Positions 47,831-59,400 of a stretch of DNA of 64,000 nucleotides are shown piece by piece. Source of the stretch: Dermatophagoides farinae (taxonomy: Eukaryota; Arthropoda; Arachnida; Sarcoptiformes; Pyroglyphidae); assembly GCF_024713945.1 (NCBI RefSeq), contig NC_134685.1:1302001-1366000 (forward strand), read 5' to 3'. Within the stretch, counting starts at the first letter, position 1. Each line of letters begins with the position of its first letter. The position numbers and the translations under genes were made by a program. The notes beneath the pieces were generated by a model. It saw nothing but the letters and a program-made list of their open reading frames with translations. It was not told the origin of the DNA and searched no databases.

Positions 47831-49279
47831 ATGGCGCTAAGTTTGATTAAATCTGAAGATTGTGGTGAATATTTTGGACGCAAAAGTATCAATGATATTC
47901 TTGTTGAAGATGTGTTAATGGAAATTTTTCATCATTTTTCATTACATGAAATATTTCCAATGCGACGTGTATGTCGATATTGGTTTGATTTGATCAATAA
48001 AAATGTATTGAAAAATCGTAAAGAATTGATCATTTGTCTAGTATCATATTCAACAAACAAATATTTTCGTCGTAAAGATATACGTGAATGTTATTATGTG
48101 GTAAATTATAAAAAATTATTACCAGTAATACCGTATCATGAAAATTTACAAATACTAAAAGTATTTAATTTTATGATTGGAAATTGGTTTCTAACGGATT
48201 TTATTGTTCACATCAAACAATTACGATCACTAACGATGGCTGAATGTACATTTTCCAAACTATCATTATCATCATTTTTTCAACCACTACAAAATTTAAC
48301 AAAATTAATACTAATCAATATGGGCATTGGTGATGAATTTGTTCGACAAATTACACAATATCTAAGACAATTAGAATATCTAAATCTATCGAATAATTCA
48401 TCAATAAGTGGAAAATATATGGATCATTTACCATCAACGATGAAAGTTTTGATACTATTATTTTGTACACTTGATATTCATAATCTTTATAAATGTATTG
48501 AAAATTTATCAAAAAATGGTTGCCAACTTGAAGTGTTAAATTTAAAATATAATTCTATTGGTGGTGAAGAATGTGATTATTCTTTTGGTGAACATATTCA
48601 TCATTTACGTGAAATTAAAATATCTACAAAACATATTGTAAAACATTTTACAAATGAAACATTGGAACGTCTTGAAAAACTTGTCATACATGAAATGTTC
48701 GAAAGAGGTGATGGACCGATTGTTTCGGATTTATTTTTCCAATCATTTTTTAGAATTCCATTTATACGATTGAAAAATTTACATTTAACATCATTACCAT
48801 CGAAAATTGGTGATGAAATGTTTGCACAGTGTTTATCAATGTGTCAAAATATTGAAAGTTTAAAGCTAATTGCACTTTCCACATTGACAAATCAATCATT
48901 AAGATTGATAAGTGAATTAAAATCATTAAGATTTTTAAAATTCGATAATATTCGCATCGATAATGATACTGTTATGAAAATTATAAAACAATGTACAAAT
49001 CTTCATACATTTGTTATTGATTTTAAGGAAAAATCCGGTGATTTTGTTGGAAAATCATATGATCTAAATGAAAGATTTATATTTGATTGTATTGAATATT
49101 TTCAACATCATTCAGAGCGTAAAATGAATATTCGTATAATGAGATCATTGATGCCCATCAATCATAATAAACAATTAACCTGTATACCGGATAATTTAAA
49201 CATACAGATATTGAAATCAAAATATGTACTTGGTCCACCAATATATGATGATCATTTTGATTTAAGAATTAATTATTAA
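47831..49279 (+). CDS. F-box protein with leucine-rich repeats, single exon
   Basis: A likely substrate adaptor of an SCF ubiquitin ligase. An F-box lies near residues 19-55 (INDILVEDVLMEIFHHFSLH, MRRVCRYWFDLI), the Skp1-binding motif. It is followed by a series of degenerate leucine-rich repeats through most of the remaining 420 residues (LTKLILINMGIGDEF, LEYLNLSNNSSISG, LEVLNLKYNSIGGE, LKNLHLTSLPSKIGDE, LRFLKFDNIRIDND). The protein is 482 aa from the ATG chosen, which gives MALSLIKSEDCGEYF. The frame is open to an earlier ATG at 47732, but the 33 extra residues are hydrophobic and lie where the promoter must be. I cannot match it to one named FBXL. Confidence 0.85.
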   Translation: MALSLIKSEDCGEYFGRKSINDILVEDVLMEIFHHFSLHEIFPMRRVCRYWFDLINKNVLKNRKELIICLVSYSTNKYFRRKDIRECYYVVNYKKLLPVIPYHENLQILKVFNFMIGNWFLTDFIVHIKQLRSLTMAECTFSKLSLSSFFQPLQNLTKLILINMGIGDEFVRQITQYLRQLEYLNLSNNSSISGKYMDHLPSTMKVLILLFCTLDIHNLYKCIENLSKNGCQLEVLNLKYNSIGGEECDYSFGEHIHHLREIKISTKHIVKHFTNETLERLEKLVIHEMFERGDGPIVSDLFFQSFFRIPFIRLKNLHLTSLPSKIGDEMFAQCLSMCQNIESLKLIALSTLTNQSLRLISELKSLRFLKFDNIRIDNDTVMKIIKQCTNLHTFVIDFKEKSGDFVGKSYDLNERFIFDCIEYFQHHSERKMNIRIMRSLMPINHNKQLTCIPDNLNIQILKSKYVLGPPIYDDHFDLRINY

Positions 49280-49293
49280 TTATTAATATTAAA

Positions 49294-49309
49294 ATTAAAT
49301 GAATTTATT
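49294..49309. promoter_or_regulatory. interleaved polyadenylation signals of F-box and Nup43 genes
   Basis: ATTAAA on the plus strand (49294-49299) lies 15 bases after the F-box stop. AATAAA on the minus strand (49309-49304) lies 23 bases after the Nup43 stop. The two signals sit five bases apart, so the transcripts must overlap at their 3' ends. Confidence 0.55.
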
Positions 49310-49331
49310 CAATGAAAAAAAAAATTTTTGA

Positions 49332-50315
49332 TTAAAATGATGTTAAATATAAAACTTCATTATCATCAGCGAAAACAATCTGATTTTTGTATATATCAAA
49401 ACAATTGATTGGATAAGTATTTTTTTTATTATCGATGATTGCTTCAACAGTATCGATTTCAAAATCATTGGAAATATTCCATTTGATTAGTTGGCCATCC
49501 AGACTGCTTGTCATTATTGTATTTCGTTCATTTGGTATGTATTTAAGACAATTGATTTCAGCTCCATGAACAGAAATAGGTTGCATTGGACGATGGCCAC
49601 TGTTACGAAGATCCCAAATATAAAGTAATCCAAGATCATTACCACAGGCAACAATATGTGGATTATTAATGTTACGTTTCACTGCCGTTATGATTGACAT
49701 TTCATTGGCCATATTAAGTTCAACATTTTCGTTACGACGATCAAATATTTTAAGATGGCCAGATGTTGTACCACATATGAATTCATTATCGGATATTTTG
49801 TCCATACAATGAAGTGAATTCAATGTTAATGGTCGACTTTTCGATGTTATTCGTGAATGAATATCAAAAAACATGAGACGACCATCAAGACCACAGGAAA
49901 TTAATTCCGATTGATTATTAACAATAATGGCTGTCGTTTTATGATCACTGATATCATCATTAAACCAATCATGTACGGTTTGAAAACCTGATTCTCGATC
50001 ATATTGTAATAATGATATCTGGCCATTTGATAAGCTATAAAATGATGAACGTTTATCATAATTAGCCAAACCGACAACATTGGCATTAACTAATTGTCGA
50101 AAATTTTTTAACTGTACAATACCGGCTCGTTGTTGATCGTTGATTGGTTCTTGTTTAGAATAAATGGTTAGAAAATTTTTACTTGCCGATAAATGTGTAC
50201 CACAAAGCCAAAATAATTCATTCGAATCGATTGATTGTCGAATGAATTGATCATCATGTAGCCAACAAATGGCCGATATTTTACAGGAAACATATTCAAT
50301 ATTCATCATCATCAT
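49332..50315 (-). CDS. NUP43: nucleoporin Nup43 homologue, WD40 protein, single exon
   Basis: A subunit of the Y-complex (Nup107-160) of the nuclear pore. The 327-aa product starts like Nup43 (EYVSCKISAICWLH, compared with FVSQKISKTRW), includes WD40 blades with VNNQSELISCGLDGRLMFFD, GHLKIFDRR, GNDLGLLYIWDLRNSG and TSSLDGQLIKWN, and ends with the characteristic final strand INCFDIYKNQIVFADDNEVL. Conservation is moderate. The true start is in a run of four ATG codons at 50315-50304; the longer frame to 50342 would need TTG. It is head-to-head with TDP-43 and nearly abuts the F-box gene at its 3' end. No introns are seen. Confidence 0.8.
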   Translation of the reverse strand: MMMMNIEYVSCKISAICWLHDDQFIRQSIDSNELFWLCGTHLSASKNFLTIYSKQEPINDQQRAGIVQLKNFRQLVNANVVGLANYDKRSSFYSLSNGQISLLQYDRESGFQTVHDWFNDDISDHKTTAIIVNNQSELISCGLDGRLMFFDIHSRITSKSRPLTLNSLHCMDKISDNEFICGTTSGHLKIFDRRNENVELNMANEMSIITAVKRNINNPHIVACGNDLGLLYIWDLRNSGHRPMQPISVHGAEINCLKYIPNERNTIMTSSLDGQLIKWNISNDFEIDTVEAIIDNKKNTYPINCFDIYKNQIVFADDNEVLYLTSF

Positions 50316-50666
50316 GATTTTTAAATTCAATAATTGAATCAAAAAAAAAAATTCACGTGAGCCGCGAAAACTCGTGTACTAGTGTTTATGAATTGATCAT
50401 AATTATGGCAAATTTGAAACACACCGAAACATGGTGTGTGTGTGTGTGTGTGAGTGAAGTAAAAAAGAGCAATCGAACGAGCGAGCAGCAAAAGATTGGC
50501 CGGCCCCATTGTATCAATCTCTCTCTCTCTCATTCCATCTCACAGATTTTTGTTCTTACCTAAAAATAATAAATACAAAAATTCAAATTATCATCATTGT
50601 CGAATTTGTTTGCAAAAATTCAAATTATCATTATTGTCATCGTCGTCAATTGAATTCAATAACAAT
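50316..50666. promoter_or_regulatory. head-to-head promoter region, Nup43 and TDP-43
   Basis: The 351 bases between divergent start codons hold a GT run (50431-50451), a locally less AT-rich patch (50465-50510) and a CT run (50519-50530). Both promoters and 5' UTRs must be here. Confidence 0.5.
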
Positions 50667-52016
50667 ATGACTGAATATATTAAAGTAGCTGAAGATGAAG
50701 GTGAAGAACCAATCGAAATTCCATGTGAAACTGACAATACAGTGTATGTATACCGGTATTTTTTTATTTATTTATTTATTTTTTTTTTGAATTCGATTTA
50801 TTATTAAATTCATTTAATCACATAATCATTTCATCATTTATTCTTGGTCAAAAGTCTTTTGACAACATTAACATCATTGTTTCCTGGTGCCAGTGGTATT
50901 AAATATCGTAATTCCGATTCTGGTGCTATGCGTGGATTACGTTTGATTGATGGTAGAATACAGCCACCAGAAGATGGTTGGACACAAGTACCACTTTATT
51001 ATTGTTGTTTTCCGAAAGGTATTTATAATTTTTTTTTTCGTAAATTTTCAATAAAATTTTTTTTTTTTTTTTGAAAATTAGAAAATAAACGTAAAATTGA
51101 AGATTCGGCCGACACATCCAGTAGTAAAACAAAACGTATTGAAGAAAAGAAAAAAGTTTCTGATCTAATCGTGTTGGGATTACCATGGAAAACGACCGAT
51201 AAAGAATTGAAAGAATATTTCCAACAATTTGGTGAATTAATCATGGCTCAAGTGAAAAAACATCCCAAAACCGGCGAATCAAAAGGTTTCGGTTTCATTC
51301 GTTTTGCTGATTATGAGAATCAAGCGAAAGTTATTTCAAAAAGACATTTAATCGATGGTCGTGCTTGTGATGTGCGTGTACCAATGTCTAAAGATGGTTT
51401 CAGCAATGATTATCGTAGCCAGGAAACTAGCAAGAAAATATTCATCGGTCGACTGACCGAAGCTATACAATATGATGATCTGAAGGAATATTTTTCCAAA
51501 TATGGTGAAATATCCGATATATTCATACCGAAACCATTTCGGGGATTTGCATTTGTAACATTCAGTGAACTTGATGTAGCTCAATCATTATGTGGTGAAG
51601 ATCATATAATTAAGGGAATATCCGTACATGTGAGTAATGCTGTGCCCAAGTTTGAGATGAATTATCATGGCGGTGGTAGTGGCTATAATAATAAACCTTA
51701 TGGCCGTGGTGCTGGTTATAGTGCAGGATATTCAAATTCTTATGTAACACATGCCCATCATCATCATGGTGGTTATCATACACAAAGCCATCTGGATAGT
51801 CCACCAATACATAGTCCACCTGGTAGTGGATCAGTTGCCGGAAGTGGTGCCGGTGCTCCACCACCAGGTAGCTATTCAAGTTCACCATATGATTATTATT
51901 CACGTAGCGGTTCAACACGTTCAAATCATAGTTATCATGATGCAGGAAACCCTTATAATAATAATCGTTATTCACAACAACAATATAATTCATCCGATTA
52001 TCCACCATATTATTAA
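50667..52016 (+). CDS. TARDBP: TAR DNA-binding protein 43 (TDP-43/TBPH), 3 exons
   Basis: A nuclear RNA-binding protein that controls splicing and RNA stability at UG-rich sites. Exons are 50667-50743, 50855-51018 and 51082-52016, exactly 392 codons (391 aa). The N-terminal oligomerisation domain (1-80) contains [20 protein letters not shown] and LYYCCFPK. A bipartite nuclear signal follows (ENKRKIED...[10 protein letters not shown]). RRM1 has LIVLGLP and [11 protein letters not shown]2 has KIFIGRL and RGFAFVTF. The C-terminal tail (about 110 residues) is rich in G, Y, S, P, H and N. It lacks the conserved hydrophobic helix of vertebrate TDP-43. The start is supported by alignment of [19 protein letters not shown] with the family N-terminus. 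Confidence 0.96.
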
Positions 52017-54651
52017 TACATAATAAGCTAATTCTATTTGACCTTTTTTTTAATTATTTATGAATACAAACAAAATAGAAAGTATGTGCAGCGAAAAAAA
52101 ATATAATTCTAATTCTAATCTAATAATAATCTTGATTTTGATTAAGACTTAAATATCCAATTACACACATGAATTTAACAATTATTAATTCAGTTATGAC
52201 AGAATATTCCATCCATCCAGGTTATTATCAGCCAACATTAACAAAAAAAAAAATTATTTTTCATGTTTGTTTGTCTTGTGTATCGATGATGATGATGATG
52301 ATGATGAGATTTGTTTGTGTCAAAATTCAGATGAAAGTTTGTTGTGTCTGACTTTGACAGGTTTTTTTTTTTTTTTTTTTTTTTTTGGTTTTTGAATATT
52401 ACACACAAATTATACACATCATTTTGATTGATTTATTTTACCTAATGATTAATCGAAATTACCGTTTTTTTTTTACTATCAGAATGATGCCATATATATA
52501 TATTTTTTTTCATAAAATACAACCACCACCCACACACACACACACACACAGATGATAAACACTTTTGCTTTGAATTTTTTTTTTTTTTTTGTATGATGAA
52601 TGTGAATGATTGATTGAAAATTTGATGTTTGTTTGTTTGTGTTGTGTTGATGATGATGAAATAAATGAATGTTTTTTTCATTCAATTACTACTAATCTAT
52701 ATATTTCCCATTATATAATAATAATAATGATGAAAGTTACAAATAGAATCTGTTTAAAAATTCATTGACCAAAATGGAAAAAAAATAGTTGTCCATTTCT
52801 GATTTTGAAAATGATGATTATGAGAATAATAATGATTGATGGATGGTTGGATGGATGGATGGATGCGTAATGAATCAAATTTTGTGAAAGAAGAAGAAGA
52901 AGAAAAAGAAAAAGAAGAGGAATTTGTGATTTTGCAAAAAGGAATGAAATGGATGGATGGATGGATTTGGATCGTGTTTTTTGTGGAAGAGGAAAAAAAT
53001 GTGATTGATTGACTGTTGGGTGATGATATGATTATCAGGTGAGATTTGTTTGTTTGTTTGTTTGATTGTGAACTGATTCATATTTGTGATGTATAAAGAA
53101 AAATATAAAGTTTCTTCATTTTTTAATAATAATTAATTTAACTCCTTAATTCCTTTTTCCCTTGATTTTTTTCTTTTGAATTTGACTAAATTTTAATTTT
53201 TTTTTCTTCCTCTATTTCCACCTTATTTATAGGATCCAGAAAAATGTTTTCAAACTTAGACTGTGGTTAATCTAATGCAACAGGGGAATTTTTATCATCG
53301 ATGGTCGAAAACTACAAATTACAATCGATCTTTATATTTAATCGAGTTTTTCCAATATGTTCATCAATGAATAATTCAGGTCTATGAATATGAAAGAGAA
53401 AAGAAAAAAAAATTCTTTTTCTGTCTAGAGGCGCTCTTGGGGTGATCATTGGCAATTATTGCATTCTATGAATGAAATAAAAAAAAATTGGATCTAGCTG
53501 TATACAATTGTGCAAGATTTCAACAACTACTGACGACTATGGCGGAAAAAAAGTCAAAGGTCTCATATATTCAACGTTGATACGTATATATATATATATA
53601 TAGAAGATTGAATCGCTACACATTATTCGTCGCATATCAAATCAAACAGAACAACAAAAAAGTTTCCAAAATGTTTGGAATCTATATAATAATAATAATG
53701 GTTTTATTTTATATTATATCTACATTGCTTTTATTATATATCAAATTGGGTTGGTTGCGCCACAAATGGATTGTGTGAATAAAATAATGATGACCACCGG
53801 AATATTCTTTCTGCTCATTTTTGTAAATGTTTTTTTCTTTCTCTCAATGTCTATGATGATGATGATGATGATAGGAAAGGAAAAAAAATCTAATGTCTAC
53901 GTGCACAAAAACAACAAACACATACACATCCTAATGTTACGGAATTTGTTTTCTATGATTCTGTCACAACAATATATTATTATATACCAAAGATACTTAT
54001 TGGTCTTGTTGTTGTTCCTGGAACATTGCTTCTGCCCATTTTTTTTTCTTGGCTCATTCACTCCTTGTATGTATGTGTGGGTGTTCCAACTCATTTTTTT
54101 CTTTCTTCAATGATCCAATATTTTGATCGTCGGTTAGGTTTCGTTTTTTTTCTGACTGAAACTATTGTTTCGTGTCTGTTGTTGTTGTCGTTGTCGTTGT
54201 CGTCGTCTTTGTCATTGAATTTCAATTGTATTTGAGCGTGTGTGTGTTTTTTTTTTGTGAACAAAAATAAAATAAAAAATTCCAAATTTCATTCAAATCT
54301 GTTTCAAGTTTGTTTTTCTGGTGGTGGTCATTTTATCTTCGTTATAATTGTTGCCTAAATAATTTGCTGCCGATTGTGATTATTATTGATATATAATTGT
54401 GGAAATTCTTAATTCTACAACAATCGAGAAAATCGAAACAATCACTTTTTTTTATTTACCGATTAAATTGGCTTATCAACGACGATATCACCACCATAAA
54501 CAACGTTTTGTCTAGTTATCATTCGTAATTAAAACAACAAGAATTCAAATTATTATCTCATATTAATTTAATTCAAATTTGAATAATTTCACTAGACTTC
54601 TCTGTAATTTGATTTTAATCAAATTTTGATATTCACATCATCAATCTCATT
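52017..54651. other. 2.6 kb between TDP-43 and synaptobrevin
   Basis: This contains the TDP-43 3' UTR and the synaptobrevin promoter/5' UTR. It has a 25-base T run (52362-52386), a CA run (52530-52550), a GGAT tetranucleotide tract (52843-52865 and 52952-52965), a GAA run (52890-52905) and a TA run (53586-53602). No protein family is visible in any frame. Confidence 0.5.
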
Positions 54652-55089
54652 ATGTAAGTTATTTTTCTGTTTGTTTATTAGAAATAATAATGATGATAAT
54701 TTTTTGATGGTTTCCATAGGTCTTCAAAAGGAAAAGGTGGTGGCGGTGAAACTGCCGGAACCGATACAGGTAGTGGTGGTGATAATAAAACACCACAACC
54801 AAATCCACAATTACAAGCATCATCACGTCGTATGCAACAAACACAGGCACAAGTGGATGAAGTAACAGAAATAATGCGTGTAAATGTTGAAAAAGTATTG
54901 GAACGTGATGCAATGATATCACAATTGGATGAACGTGCCGATGCATTGAAAGAAGGTGCCGAAATGTTTGAAAAACAGGCCGGTGCATTGAAATCAAAAT
55001 ATTGGTGGAAAAATATGAAAATGATGTTAATTATGGGCGGTATTGGTGTCGTATTCGTATTGGTCATTTTTGTTTGGTTCAGTAATTAA
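54652..55089 (+). CDS. nSyb: synaptobrevin (n-Syb/VAMP2 type), start codon split by an intron
   Basis: The vesicle R-SNARE that pairs with syntaxin and SNAP-25 to fuse synaptic vesicles. The coding joins are 54652-54653 and 54720-55089, 123 aa. The first exon appears to end in AT before GTAAGT, and the next begins with G, so the ATG is completed by splicing; the product starts [19 protein letters not shown] Gly/Pro/Gln-rich head is followed by the SNARE motif ([40 protein letters not shown]) with the zero-layer Arg in VLERD. Then come the juxtamembrane [12 protein letters not shown] and a C-terminal membrane anchor ([18 protein letters not shown]). The body is certain; the split start is inferred because no in-frame ATG lies upstream in the second exon. 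Confidence 0.9.
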
Positions 55090-55212
55090 ACAAAAAAATT
55101 CAAAAAGAAAACAAAAAGAAAAAGACACCACAACATATAATTGGAAATTGAAAAACGTTTGGACGTTCATGAAAACAAACAAATAACTATAAGATAACAA
55201 CTGATCGATTGA

Positions 55213-55218
55213 AATAAA
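55213..55218 (+). promoter_or_regulatory. AATAAA downstream of synaptobrevin
   Basis: AATAAA followed by another overlapping copy lies 124 bases after the stop codon on the coding strand. Other AATAAA motifs occur further on (about 55303 and 56070), so a longer 3' UTR is equally possible. Confidence 0.4.
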
Positions 55219-56471
55219 ATAAAGCCAAACATTTACGCGCCTACACATTCACACTCAAACATACACACATTCAATGTCCTCTATTTCCAAAAGTAATTAA
55301 TTAAATAAATAAATAACAAAAACAAAAACATTTTACAGACACTCATATCGATATTGATTTTATGTTTGTGCTAACATTCACACCCACACACACAGACACA
55401 CACACACACATCTATTATAATGATAAAAACAATTTTCACACACTTATAAAATCGTTGATATCTATGGGGGGTGGGGGGAGAAAAATTCTTTAATTCTTAT
55501 CCACACAACAACACAGTACACAATTTGTTCATTAATTGTAATCAAGGAATTTTTTTTTCGTTTTTTGGTTCTTTTTATAATTGGCTTTCAAATAGGTATC
55601 ATTTTAATTTGAATTTTATTTGTTTTTCTCCGTTTTTTTTTGCAAAGAATCTATAGGACAAACACACGCCCACATTGCTTAAAAACATCATCATCATCAT
55701 CAATTATCATTCAATAATCATCCAATAATTGATTTTTCCAACACACCCACACACAAAGAGACATAAACAATGAACATACATTTTTTTCGCAAAATTTTTT
55801 TCCCGATTTTCAATCGATTGATTTTCCATTTTAATTCGGGAACATTTTTTTTCTTCGTTTTTTTTCCCATTGATGCTATTATGTTTGTTGTTGTTCAGTA
55901 TTATTATACTATATATTTGATTATCAATTATTATTATTATTATGAAAAAAAAAATATGAAAACACTTTGTGTCGTGTTGTCACAATTTTTTTTTCTCTAA
56001 CATTTTCTTTTTTTTCAAACAGAAAAAAAAATTATTATATAAATAATGATTGATAATGATAATAATAATAATAATAAATAAATTGCCGTTTGAATGAAAT
56101 TAAATTTTCAAATAAAAAAAAACTTTGACAAAATTAGTCCCTAGATGGCAAAATTGACAAAAAAAAATAACTGAAATTGTTCCCAATATATAGTTCTTAT
56201 TGCTGTTAATAGACGGCAACACTTCCATGGATTCAAATTGAATCCAGATTTATGGAAAACTTCAACAAAAAAAAAACGATCACAAATTGAGAATTGAGAA
56301 TCAAGAAATTTTTTTTTTTTTAATATCAATATGTGATACTTTTTAAATTGGATGAAAATTTTTAATAATAAATAAATACTGTAGATCTTTTTTCCCTTTG
56401 CTATTGTGTGTGTGTGTGTATGTGAGGTGTATCTGTTTTTGGAAGATATCTATTATGTATATGATATATCG
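55219..56471. other. convergent spacer between synaptobrevin and castor
   Basis: AT-rich with CA runs (55383-55410, 55741-55755), an ATC run (55686-55702), a G-rich patch (55465-55480) and several poly-T runs. It should hold the 3' UTRs of both genes. No coding exon is supported. Confidence 0.5.
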
Positions 56472-59400
56472 TTAAGCCATTGATTCCAATGGTGGTGATG
56501 ATGATGATGATGCTGATGATGATGAAGATGATGCTGATGTAGGTGGGTGTAATGGCGGTGATTGTGATGGTAAACAAGAATTATTATTATTATTATTTTC
56601 TGATTCTTGTTGTTGTTGTTGTTGTTGCTGTTGATGTTTTTGTTTATGTGATGACATTTGTGACAATCCAAGTACAGAATAATTACAAGTACCACAATGA
56701 TAATGTGTTTGTTTTAATTTATAATTGCACTGTTCAATTAGACAATCTTGATTTGGTGAAAATTTATCGAAACCAGCTGCAGTAATATTATCCATTTTGG
56801 CATGTTGACGACGATGTGCAACCACTTTATTCGTATCCGAACATCGATAATCACATTTTAGACAATGAAAATGTGATGTTTTATTATTATTGGCCAATTG
56901 TTGTTGTGTTGCATTGTTGACATTGGCATATGGACAATCCGATTGGCCACAGTTAACAGTTGCACGAAATTGTTGAAAATCACCGCCCATTAATGTATCC
57001 AAACGTTCATGTCGAGCTGAATTGTGCATTGATTGATCGAAAAAAATGGACAAAAAAAGATTTAAATTCAATTATCGTTTCTTTCTTCAAAAAAAAAAAA
57101 AAAAAAATAAATAAATAAAACAACGTACCTGTATGCTGTACGAAACGTGTTTTATCACAAAATGAATAGCCACAATCCTTGAATGGAAAAAATAATTATT
57201 GATTATTATTGAAAAAAAAATGAATTGAATTGACCATTACATACTTTTCGCATACAATGAAAATGTGTTTGATGTTCACGATATACACAGGATGAAAAGC
57301 CACAATCTTCATTGAAACGAAATCTGGAATAACTATTTTAGAAATGGAATTAAATGGATTAGATAGAATCAAATAATTCTTGATAAATCGCTTTACACTA
57401 ACCCGCTTGGTGATGATTCATCGGATGATGTAGCCGATGTTGTTTTGTTTTTACCACCACCATCACCATTCTCATCAGTTTTATGTTTTTTATGATTTTT
57501 ATTATCATTAATGATACCATTATTATCATTGATTATGGAACCCGAACTATCGCTTGAAAATGAATATCTACGCTTGTTTATTGAGCCTGGATTCAATGTC
57601 CGAGGATGATGATGATGATTTAATGGTGGTGATGAATTTCCTGCAATCGATAAATCCTGTAATAATGGATTCGAAGTCATTTGTTGTAATATGGATGAAT
57701 TAATAGCATTCGTTGTCATAGTGGATAGTGGTGATGTCATGGTTGTGGCTGTAGATGTTGAAGTTGATGGAAAATTCATTAAATTATTGAAAAATAATTG
57801 AAAAAATTCATTCGTCAGATTTGTATTCATTAATGGATTCGATGTAAATGATTGTGACAAAATTTCATCATTAACCATTCTATCATCTCTATGATCAACT
57901 AACGTTGATGATGATGATGATGATGTTGTCAATCCTGAGTTCATTATCATTGTATGTTTTGAAAAATGTGGTATCAAACGATCATAACTGGTGAATGCCT
58001 ATTGATGGGAAAAAAAAAATCAATTAATTTCAACAGGATTCAAAGATTTTTCGAAAATTAATTACCTGATTACAAATATTACAATGTAAATGTTGACGTC
58101 GTTTAAGTTTACAGAATGGACTTTGACAATTTCGATCATTTTGTTCATCATATATTGGATGTAATTTGATTATATCATCAATATTATTGACCGCAGATGA
58201 TGATGATGATGATGATGTCGTAGTCGTCGTTGATGTTGATGATGAGGGTATTGTGGCCGTCGTTATCGTTGAAGTCGTTGTCGTTGATGATGATGATGAT
58301 ACGGCCAACATGCCAAAAGCACCCATTCGTGATTGTAATAGCTTCTGTAATGATTGTTGTAATGTTAAAACGTTCGTTGAATCACTATTAACATCTATAT
58401 CATTAACATCTTTTTCACCATCATTATCGATATCTTTATTGGATTCATTTTTATTAACAGAATTTGTTTTTTGGCTCAGATTATTATTATTTGGACCATT
58501 CGAAATATTTTCATGATTTAAATCATCATCATCATCATCATCATCATTGCTTTGATCGTCGTCATCATTATCATTTTGATTGTTTTTTACAAGTTTTTTA
58601 TCATTTATTCCATCATCATCATCATCATCATCATAATCATCGTCATCGTCGTAGTCATCGAATTTCATGTCACTTGTTGATGAACGTATGGTCAACATTG
58701 GTGAACATTCATCACTACCATCATCACCATCATCCGAATGATTATGATGATTATCATCATCAATTGTTTTCTGATCTGATATCCTTGTTGTTGCTGTTGA
58801 TGATGATCGAAATTTTTGCATATGTTCCCGTTCATGTATTGCCATTGATGAATAACGTACAAATGAATAATTACAGCCAATACGTGTACAATGAAAATGA
58901 CAATCACTATGATTATATTGACAATATTCGGATTTACAATCAATATTTTGATCAAAATAAATAAAACCTTCCAATATATCGATATTATCATGAAAATCTT
59001 TAGAATGATCAACAAGTTTATCATCACGATTTGTACTATAAAAACATCTTGGTCTTGAACAATGAAAATGTTTTCTACCAAGATGAATACAGGTAACATC
59101 CGGACATATAGTTTCCTCATCGAAAACATAAAAACCACTGTGTATTGATGACTTTATATATGGCATTATGAATGGTATAGGTATGGTTTTGGATAAATCA
59201 TCAGCAGTTTGTGGAAAATTTGCCAAAAATTGTACATGATTCAATGGTAGATTGAATGCTTGTGCTAAATCGAATGATGACATTGCCGTTGTAGTTGGTT
59301 GTATTGTTGCTGTTGGCGTTGATTGATTTGTTTTGGAATTATTTTTCGATTGTGTCGCCGATACTTTGGTTGTGGTCAACATTTCATTCGAACGATTCTT

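Noticed and set aside
58166-58964. Plus-strand frames rich in Asp/Val and His opposite castor
   Set aside because: They are antisense shadows of the Asp- and Ser-coding triplet repeats of the castor exon.
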